A stretch of 64,000 bases of DNA from Diospyros lotus (taxonomy: Eukaryota > Streptophyta > Magnoliopsida > Ericales > Ebenaceae), in assembly GCF_014633365.1 (NCBI RefSeq), contig NC_068341.1, positions 42,116,044-42,180,043 on the forward strand. The letters are read 5' to 3'. Shown here in pieces: positions 55,867 through 64,000 of the stretch (position 1 is its first letter; every line of letters begins with the position of its first letter). A model generated the notes under the pieces. It was given only the letters and a program-made list of their open reading frames with translations. It was not told the DNA's origin and searched no databases. Position numbers and translations under genes: made by a program.

Positions 55867-56373
55867 GGACCATGCTACTTGTATGCTTAGCCTTACACTT
55901 TGACTTATACTTAGGTGCACAAATGACCAAAATACTCTTACAAAAATTGCAAATATGCATCATTCGCCCTTGGTTGTCTCATCTTTCTTCTCTCTCCCTT
56001 TCTTCCCATTGTCACTTGCTGTAGTCACTGGTTGCCACCTCGCCTTGCGCCGACCATTGTGTCGTCTTACTTTGCGCCGACCACTGCGTCACCTCACCTT
56101 GCATCAATTGTCACATCACCTTGCGCCGACCACTACATTGCCTCACCTTACGCCAACCGTCGCCTCATCTTGTGAAAAGGGAGGATCTATGACAATCAAC
56201 ACGAAGCAAGGTGACGATCGGCGATTGCAACGAGCGACGATGGGAAGAAAGGGAGAGAAAAGACAACCAAGGGTGGGGGAAGCAAATTTGTAATTCTTGT
56301 GAGGGTATTTTAATTATTTGTGCACCTAGGTGTAAGCCAAAGTATATGGTTGAGTATATAAGTAGCATTTTCC
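55867..56373. mobile_element. Mutator-like MITE with GC-rich cargo (507 bp)
   Basis: It is flanked by a perfect 9-bp target duplication TATCATTTA (55858-55866, 56374-56382). Long terminal inverted repeats of about 75 bp start GGACCATGCTACTTGTATGC and, inverted at the right, GGAAAATGCTACTTATATAC, with TAGGTGCACAAAT in both. The interior 55990-56170 is GC-rich with imperfect direct repeats of CACCTTGCGCCGACCACTGC. No transposase. Confidence 0.88.
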
Positions 56374-56434
56374 TATCATTTATAAAATTTATCCAAAACG
56401 TTCCTAATAAACTATCAATATAAAATTAGATTAT

Positions 56435-57770
56435 GAGGCTGTTTGGCTTAGTGGTTTGACTGCGTATAAGCCATCACAGGAGCTGATCCTCTTGGCCGCG
56501 TTTGAACTCTAAGCGTTTGGTTGAGCATTTCAGCTTATACACTAACATGCGGAAAAGCTGCTATAGCAGCGTTTATCAAAAGCTGCTACCCCCAGCTTTG
56601 CCAAAAAACGCTGGTAAGTTGACCAACAAAAATACAATACTATCCTCAATTATTTTTCATATTTACACGCGTACCCTCCATTACCGTTGATACATCTTCT
56701 CCCCCCAAAGCTCTCTTCTCTCCCATCGTCTTCTCCAGGACCTCTGCACTGCCATTAGCGTTGTTGCGCCGTCGCCCAGAAGCTCGCTGCAAGCAGCCTC
56801 GGTCCAGATCTGAGTTGCGCCATCACCGATCGGGCCGTCGCTAGCCGCCTCCTTCTTCCTTCTTCCAGCAACCTCCTATTCTTCCAAATAAATCCTTCCC
56901 CCTCTGGTACATCTTGCGAACTCCTTCTTCTTCTTCTTCTTATCAATTTATATATATATATATATATCTATGTTGTGTATTATTTTCCTTTTCTTGTATT
57001 TATATGTATATATTTTATATATCTACTTTTTATGTTGTGTGTTATATTTTTTCGAGGCTATTTGGATATCAGTTGTATATGTTTTTTTTATTAACATATA
57101 AAAAAATATGTTGTGTATTTTTTGTATGTGAAATTTCTTTCTGTTTGTTTTGTAAAAAAATATGTTAATAAAAAAATAGAAGAAAACTTTCTGTATATAT
57201 TTTCTGTATGTCAAAAAAATATACAACTGATATTTTTAAAATATGTTATATTTTTGTATAACATATTTTATATTTCTGTATATATATGTTTTTTTTATTA
57301 AAAATATGTTATATACAATTAAAAATATGTTATATTTTCTGTATAAAAAAAATAGAAGAAAACTTGACATATGTAAAAAAATATGTCAAGTTTTATATGT
57401 ATATATTTTCTGTATGTCAAGTTACTTACATAAAAAAATTTTCATTTCTGTTTTTTTTTATAATTATATATAATTTATTAACTTGTAATTGTAAGTATTC
57501 TATTAATTAAAAATTAATTTATAATTTATTTGATGAAAAATAGTATTTTTATGCTTTTTAATTATATTATTTAGTATCATGTTTATTTTAGTTTTTTTGT
57601 CAAATTCTGATAGCTTATCAGCTTTTACAAACCAATCACATAACTAATAATTGATAGCTTAAAAGCATATTTATCCAAACACATAATTAACTTAAATTCT
57701 ATCTAACTTTGAAGTTAAAAGCTAAATTACTTAAAAATTATTTAAAAAAAACGCTAAGCCACACAGCCTC
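56435..57770. mobile_element. TIR element with GGCTGTTTGGCTTA ends
   Basis: It begins GAGGCTGTTTGGCTTAGTGG and its right end inverted reads GAGGCTGTGTGGCTTAGCG (57752-57770). Subterminal AGCTTAT/AAAAGCTG words occur on both sides, as in plant MITE families with GGCTGTTTGG tips. A target duplication is not clear. The interior has a GC-rich, CT-rich stretch (56690-56900) that looks like a promoter/leader plus coding start, then about 500 bp of AT-rich repeats with ATATGTTATAT/AAAATATG words. Confidence 0.6.
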
Positions 57771-58547
57771 CAGGAGACATTGGTTAGAATAAATCTTCAC
57801 AAAAGGGCTTGGAAATTGTGGCCAAGCTTGCTTGATGAGTCCAACATTTGGACCACGTGCACCAAAAATGCAATTTCAAGATGTGGGTTGCATAAACTCT
57901 AACCAACCATTGATGAGTTATTTTATTTCTTTATGTTATAACATTATAAATTCAAATTATGAAAAGGTAATCATTTCAACTGGATTACGTGGCGACATGG
58001 GCAAGCATCCCCCCCCCCCCCCCCCCCCCCCAAGACACATTGACATTTGACTAGCTCATGGTTTCTTCAATAATGGAAGCTTGAGCTTTTTCTTTTATCC
58101 GTTACCAAAAAGGTGAAACAGAATCAATAGAACCTTGCCCTTCTTTATCAATGGAAAAGGCTAGCCTATACATACATACATTATATATATGTATATGTGT
58201 ATGTATCACCCCCCCGGTTTCAAAATTCCATTCTTTTCTCTTCCTTTTTGTTTTCTATTTCGCCATCAAAACGGAAAAGCAAAGAATGATACCCAGAGAG
58301 AGAGAGAGAGAGAGAGAGAATCTCCTTTTGGGAGAGAAATTAGTTCTTCCTTTCGAAGTTTCATGGCTCCAAGGAATGAATGTTCTTTCTCCAAAGCCAA
58401 ACCCTTCACGTAACCAAACGCAACCTATAAATATACCCATCTCGTCATCTTCTTCCCAGAGCGAATTCAACCGTTTTGCAGCCTCTTCTTCATCGATTAA
58501 AGGATATATATATTCCTGTTATATATATATATATATTACAGCAATTA
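57771..58547 (+). promoter_or_regulatory. Sucrose synthase promoter region
   Basis: A TATA box TATAAATATA lies at 58426-58435. The ATG is 112 bp downstream of it, so transcription probably starts near 58460 with a leader of about 85-90 nt. A (GA)n run occupies 58296-58319 and a C24 tract 58009-58032. TTACAG/CAATTA before the ATG could be a leader acceptor but no matching donor was identified. Confidence 0.6.
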
Positions 58548-61500
58548 ATGGCTGAAGCAGCGCAGGCGATGAAGAGATCGGAGTCGATAGCGGACAGCAT
58601 GGCGGAAGCCCTCAGAGAGAGCCGCTACCACATGAAGCGGTGCTTCTCCAAGTACATGGAGACGGAGAAGGAGAAGGAGAAGAAGAGGCTGATGAAACTT
58701 CCCCAGTTGATAGCTGAAATGGAGATGGTTATCAAAGATAAGAGAGAGAGGGAGGACCTCTTAGGCAGCTTGTTCGGCTACATCTTGACCAGCACCCAGG
58801 TCTCCTTCCATTTCATCCCTTTCCCCGCTCCTACTCGCTTGCTACTGCTCTCCACGTATTTTAAATGAATAAATAAACAAATAAATATAGTCGTTATATC
58901 GGGTCCTAGTCATGTCGAGGGTATTTTAGTAATTCTATACAAATTCTCGTTGTTTTACAGTTTTGTCCCTATAAATCTTTGGTTTTTTACCCGTCTCTCA
59001 TAATTTCTTGATATTTCAGCTTTGAAGTTAGCTTCTTGTAGATAATAGACATATCCTATCTGCATATACACGATAAGGGTAATTTAGTAATTTTACACTC
59101 ACCTTGTAGCCCATCTACACGTCTCACTTAAATATCAATAACTTTTCATCTATTATGCACAAAAAAAAACTCTTCGGGCGCGTGGTTTTGTTATTTTTTA
59201 AATATTTTTATTTTTAAAATACTAAAAGATGTCAAAAAAATATTTTTGTATCATTTTTATAATTTTTAATTACATTTAAAATCGTTTTATAATATTAAAA
59301 AAATATTTAAAAAATATTTTTAATTCAAAAATACGTTTTCGTTAAAAATAAAATTTTTTTTGTCTCTAATTCAAAAATTTTAAATTTATTGTTTATTTTT
59401 AAAAATAAATAAAATTTAAATTTATTATTTATTTTTAATTAATAAGTCATATTTGGTAGTGTTGAAATTTATGTTTTTTTTTATTAAATAATTATTTTTA
59501 TATTAAAAATTATATTTATGTATTTTTTTGAGTTTTTATTATTATTATTATTTTTTAAAAATACTATTTTTTATTATATCTGTTTCCCTCGTGTAACCTA
59601 ACGTTTAATAACCTTTATTTAAATAATTTATCGATAAAATTTATAAAAAAATAAATTATTTCTTACTAAAAAGTTGAAGATATAATCAATTTATTATTAT
59701 TTTTTTTCGCTCCAATTTTACAAGAATTAATTCCAGCGGGAAAGGATTGGCGCGTAAATCCCCTTCGCCTGAAATTTTGCAGGAAGCCGCCGTCGTTCCG
59801 CCGCATATCGCCTTAGCCGTGAGACCGCATCCCGGATTTTGGGAATTCATCAAAGTGAACTCTACTGATCTAGTCGTATATAGCATCAGCGCCGCCGAAT
59901 ACTTGCAGATGAAGGAGATGATAGTCGACGAGGATTGGTATTGCACCATCACTTCGCTTGTTAATCGCTGCCACTCACGGGCTGGAACTCTTCTTGATTC
60001 ATATACTGTGTAATCGAAGTCTGTACAATTATTGGAGATTCTGAGAGCATATGATTGATTTTCAGGGCAGCGGATGAAAATGCTTTGGAAGTTGATTTTG
60101 GCGCCGTCGAGTTTTCCGTGCCTCGCCTGACTCTGTCTTCTTCGATCGGAAGTGGAATCCAGTTCGTATCAAGGTTCCTCAGTGCCAATCTGTATACTGG
60201 ATCACAGCCTGCGCAGGCTCTCATAGATTACTTGCTCTCGTTAAATCACCATGGAGAGGTATGGATTTATGAAACAGAAGTTCCTCATCGGTACGAAAGT
60301 ATCCAATGAATTTTTACGATTTTGAAAACGGATCGATGATTCGTTTCCAATCGTGCTTTGGTCATAAATTTGCAGAGATTTATGATCAACGAGACGCTCA
60401 ACACCTCTTCGAAGCTGCAGGCTGCTCTAATAGTGGCCGAAGCAGCCCTAGAAACCCTACCAAAGGACACGCCATATGAGAGCTTTGACCAAAGGTAGTA
60501 TTATACCCTGTTTACCTTTATATGCTAATATCATCTGTTTTCACTGAAATCTATTGCCGAATCTTGCACAGGTTTAGGCAATGGGGCTTCGAGAAAGGAT
60601 GGGGTGACACTGCAGAAAGAGTAAAGGAGACGATGACATTTCTTTCGGAGATACTGCAGGCACCCGATCCGTCGAACACGGAGAAGTTCTTTGGCAGGCT
60701 TCCAACGGTTTTCAATGTTGTCTTGTTCTCAGTCCATGGCTACTTCGGCAAAGCAGATGTCCTTGGCTTGCCGGACACCGGTGGGCAGGTACAGATTTTT
60801 GAGGATTCTTTGTATCCTACAGTTGAGAATAAGTTATCTGAAACTTTGCCTGCAATCAACAGGTGGTTTATGTTTTAGATCAAGTGGTTGCTTTGGAAGA
60901 AGAACTGCTTCTCCGAATTAAGCAGCAAGGTCTTAATGTGAAGCCTATGATTCTTGTGGTATGTGACATCTCCCAACTGCAGATCATCGTGAATGGCACC
61001 GATGATAACACAGATTTTGTGGATTGCAACAGGTCACTCGGCTTATCCCAGATTCTAAAGGCACCAATTGCAGTCAGGACATTGAACGGATTGACAACAC
61101 AAAGTACTCCTCTATCCTTCGGGTGCCATTTGTGAAGGAAGATGGAGAAGTGCTCCCCCAATGGGTTTCTCGTTTTGACATTTATCCCTACCTTGAAAGA
61201 TATACCGAGGCATGTCATGTGCTATGTACAGAATTCATTCGTCAGATACAGTTTTCTTATCAAACTGCTTCTCCTTTTGTCTGCGTTTTCACTTCCTTTT
61301 GTCTTCAATCAATAGGATGCTCAAGAGAAAATCATCGAATTCATGGGCGGGAAACCAGATCTTATCATTGGAAACTACACAGATGGGAATCTGGTAGCAT
61401 CGCTTATGGCCAGGAAACTTGGGACAACTCTGGTGCCATCCAGTTCAATTTGTTTTTTAGCTTTTGAAAATGTATATATTTGTTCAACCTGATGCTTACT

Positions 61501-62794
61501 ACTAAATTAACCTGGATTATTCTGAATCAGGGTACGATTGCACATGCTTTGGAGAAGACGAAGTACGAAGATTCAGACCTCAAATGGAAAGAGTTGGAAA
61601 CTAAGTATCATTTCTCGTGCCAATTCACGGCAGATATGATTGCCATGAACTCTGCAGATTTCATCATTGCAAGCACATACCAGGAAATTGCAGGAAGGTC
61701 AGAGAACTGCCACCTTGGAAGAAAATTTGCATGTTCTGAAGAAGCAACCATATAACGGTACTTGATTGATTAACTGAATCTTTTCTATGATTGCAGCAAA
61801 GATAGGCCTGGACAGTACGAAAGCCATGCTGCATTTACTCTTCCAGGGATTTGCAGAGTTGTTTCAGGCATCAATGTCTTTGATCCCAAATTCAACATCG
61901 CTTCCCCTGGGGCAGACCAATCTGTGTATTTCCCTTACACGGAGAAACATAAGCGATTCAACTCATTTCGTGCAGCCATAGAAGAACTACTCTTTAGCAG
62001 AGTCGACAACAGTGAACACATGTACGTGTTTGAGTTTCTGATTATGAATTCATATTGACTTTCCAATAGGACTGTTTGTTGAAAGAATCCCTAACATCTG
62101 TTTTAAAATGTTATAAAATCAGTGGATATCTAGAAGACAGGAGGAAGCCAATCATCTTCTCCATGGCGAGGCTTGATACAGTGAAGAACATCACTGGATT
62201 AACTGAGTGGTATGGAAAGAACAAGAGGCTGAGAAATTTGGTCAATCTTGTTGTTGTCGCTGGCTTCTTTGATCCTTCAAAATCTAAAGACAGAGAAGAA
62301 GCAACTGAAATCAGGAATATGCATTCGTTGATTGAAAAATACCAACTCAAGGGCCAAATTAGATGGATAGCAGCGCAGACTGATAGGCACCGGAATGGAG
62401 AGCTCTATCGCTGCATTGCTGACTCGAAAGGAGCTTTTGTGCAGCCTGCTCATTACGAAGCGTTTGGCCTTACAGTCATTGAAGCAATGAACTGTGGACT
62501 GCCCACCTTCGCAACCAACCAAGGTGGCCCCGCTGAGATCGTCGTTGATGGGGTTTCAGGTTTTCATATTGATCCCAATAATGGAGATGAGACGGGCAAC
62601 AAGATTGCTGATTTTTTCCATAAGTGCAAACAGGACTCCGGGCACTGGCTCAGGATGTCAGAGGCAGCGGTTCGGCGAATCAACGAGTGGTAAGCAAACA
62701 AGTTAAAACTAGTTAATTGGTTCACTTTGTTCTCCATTAATTCTCTGGATTAAAAGCATTAACACATCTCTCCCTCTCCCTCCCCGGCCCCCCC

Positions 62795-62826
<32 letters not shown>

Positions 62827-63917
62827 GGTGTTAAATATGGGTAGCATCTATGGCTTCTGGAGGCAGTTGAACAAGAAAGAGAAACAAGCAAAGCAAAAAT
62901 ACATTGACATGTTCTATAATCTGCAATTCAGAAACTTGGTATGTTGCTATATAAGTTAAGAATGGCAGGCATTGATCAAAGTTATCTTTATATAACAGGG
63001 GATATCTGACAACTATTTTACTCTCATAGGTGCAGAAGATCACCACTTCAAAGTGTGGAATTAAAAAACATATGCACAAGCCAAAACCCAAATCCCAAGA
63101 GAGGTATATTCCTTCCCCTAAAGGTGATAAATTCAATTACACAAAAAAAAAAATTAAGAGAGATTGATGGGTATGGTCTGCAGTTTTTTGTTGAAAATGT
63201 TATATACAAATTAAGTATACTTACAGATACAAAATCCTAATTATATCGCAAGCCCTTGCAAGGATAAAATCATTTTTAAAACACGTGTGCGCGCAAGCGT
63301 GCGTGTGTATGTATAAGCAAAATTGTATGTGAATGCTTATAAAAAGGTTAAAAGATTTCTATTTTATATACCGCACTGACTGCACATGCCCCAAACTATT
63401 GACGAATAAGAATTCATGTTGGCCACACCTTAAGTCTTGATATGTTATTTTTGTTGTATGCTCTCCTGACATAAGTTGTTATATTTCTCTCTTACCCTTT
63501 TACAAACAGCGCCCCGCCCCCCCCCCCCCAAAAAAAAAAAAAAGACAGAGAGAGAGTAAAAGTAAGATCTGGGCTGCCCAAATTGGTTTCTCCTTGAGTT
63601 TATTGCATTCCTGAGTGTCTCAAAGTAGATGTGACCCTTTAATTTAGAGTTATTTACTGCATTTTTCTATAAGTCCATATTATCAAAAATTGCAAGTGAT
63701 TAAATTAATGAACAGTATTAAACGAGTAGAAAGGGTCTGTAATGTCTCCTTCTGAAGATTTCAATTTTTTTTGTAGCTCAAAGCGCGCGTCTTCCAGCTT
63801 GCAGAGGTAAGAGTAATAGAAATTCCAGTCGACTGATGTAGTTTCAAAATCTTTTTCGCTTTCTCTTGCGACTTAACACGAACGGGCAGATTAACGTACA
63901 GGCTGTTTGGATCTTGA
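58548..63917 (+). CDS. SUS6: Sucrose synthase, SUS5/6 class
   Basis: It catalyses sucrose + UDP = fructose + UDP-glucose; the SUS5/6 class is linked in Arabidopsis to callose supply in phloem sieve elements. Fifteen exons: 58548-58799, 59783-59937, 60066-60258, 60376-60494, 60572-60788, 60863-60958, 61033-61209, 61316-61432, 61531-61697, 61797-62021, 62123-62689, 62800-62938, 63030-63103, 63777-63806, 63902-63917. They join in frame to 847 residues. The N-terminus has [20 protein letters not shown]; the sucrose-synthase domain has [51 protein letters not shown] and [17 protein letters not shown]. The GT-B C-domain has [18 protein letters not shown] and the E-x7-E motif in [10 protein letters not shown] (E685, E693). 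Intron 7 is GC-AG (GAG/GCATGT). The tail QKITTSK...SSSLQRLFGS is basic and serine-rich. SUS5 and SUS6 cannot be separated with certainty. Confidence 0.95.
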
Positions 63918-64000
63918 AGATCCCGTACAACACCACGTACGGCGGCTCAACCACACACTAACCGGCGTCGCTGCCCTGCCACACCACACTCGCCGCCAAA
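63918..64000 (+). other. Start of sucrose synthase 3' region
   Basis: The sequence after the TGA at 63915-63917 is cut by the window end. No polyadenylation signal is seen in these 83 bases. Confidence 0.5.

Noticed and set aside
1..64000. CRISPR arrays, bacterial operons, rRNA genes or organelle inserts
   Set aside because: No spaced short repeats, bacterial-type gene order, rRNA or chloroplast/mitochondrial gene sequence was seen; the DNA is plant nuclear.

Overview
The window is nuclear DNA of a flowering plant, most likely a eudicot. The evidence is intron-split genes of plant type (a sucrose synthase of the SUS5/6 class, a plant SET-domain methyltransferase, a TRAPPC2/Sedlin homologue), plant Ty1/copia and Ty3/gypsy retrotransposons, RTE-type LINE pieces ending in (TTG)n, hAT and Mutator-like elements, and AT-rich intergenic DNA. 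The species cannot be named from the sequence alone.

Layout. From 13173 to 32362 on the minus strand lies a TRAPPC2-like gene. Its small exons (32282-32362, 17570-17655, 17353-17414, 13173-13259) are separated by introns bloated with transposons. Its third intron has the ATATCCTT...AC signature of a U12-type intron. Exon 4 carries a one-base frameshift and the last exon was not found. Left of it, 642-12793 is one giant hAT insertion with a perfect 8-bp target duplication. It is a head-to-head inverted duplication of a TTF-zinc-finger/DUF4371 transposase gene. Nested inside it are a non-autonomous hAT element, a long gypsy-type solo LTR, an RTE LINE fragment and a copia solo LTR. Intron 1 of TRAPPC2 holds a complete but dead copia element (17769-22867), two solo LTRs, a short gypsy deletion derivative (26456-29044) and the 3' end of another retroelement.

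From 33305 to 46226 there is an N-terminal fragment of a sugar (hexose) transporter. Beside it sits a dead copia element (copia-X, 33670-46226) whose 5' LTR is split by a SINE that itself carries a Mutator-like element. That SINE/Mutator composite occurs twice (about 33844-34944 and 39947-41078). Between the two copies lies a second copia element (copia-2, minus strand) in circularly permuted order, RNase H - LTR - leader - gag - integrase. The centre of the composite is inverted in one copy relative to the other.

From 46227 to 48900 there are AT-rich remnants with a tandemly duplicated MITE-bearing segment. The right quarter holds two apparently intact plus-strand genes. The first is a five-exon SET-domain protein of the Rubisco-LSMT/SETD6 type (49066-54560). 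The second is a 15-exon sucrose synthase (58548-63917) with a TATA box, one GC-AG intron and a short basic C-terminal tail. The host genes have no visible functional link; they are ordinary plant genes in a transposon-rich neighbourhood. Identity statements are by eye, and no alignment or database search was run.
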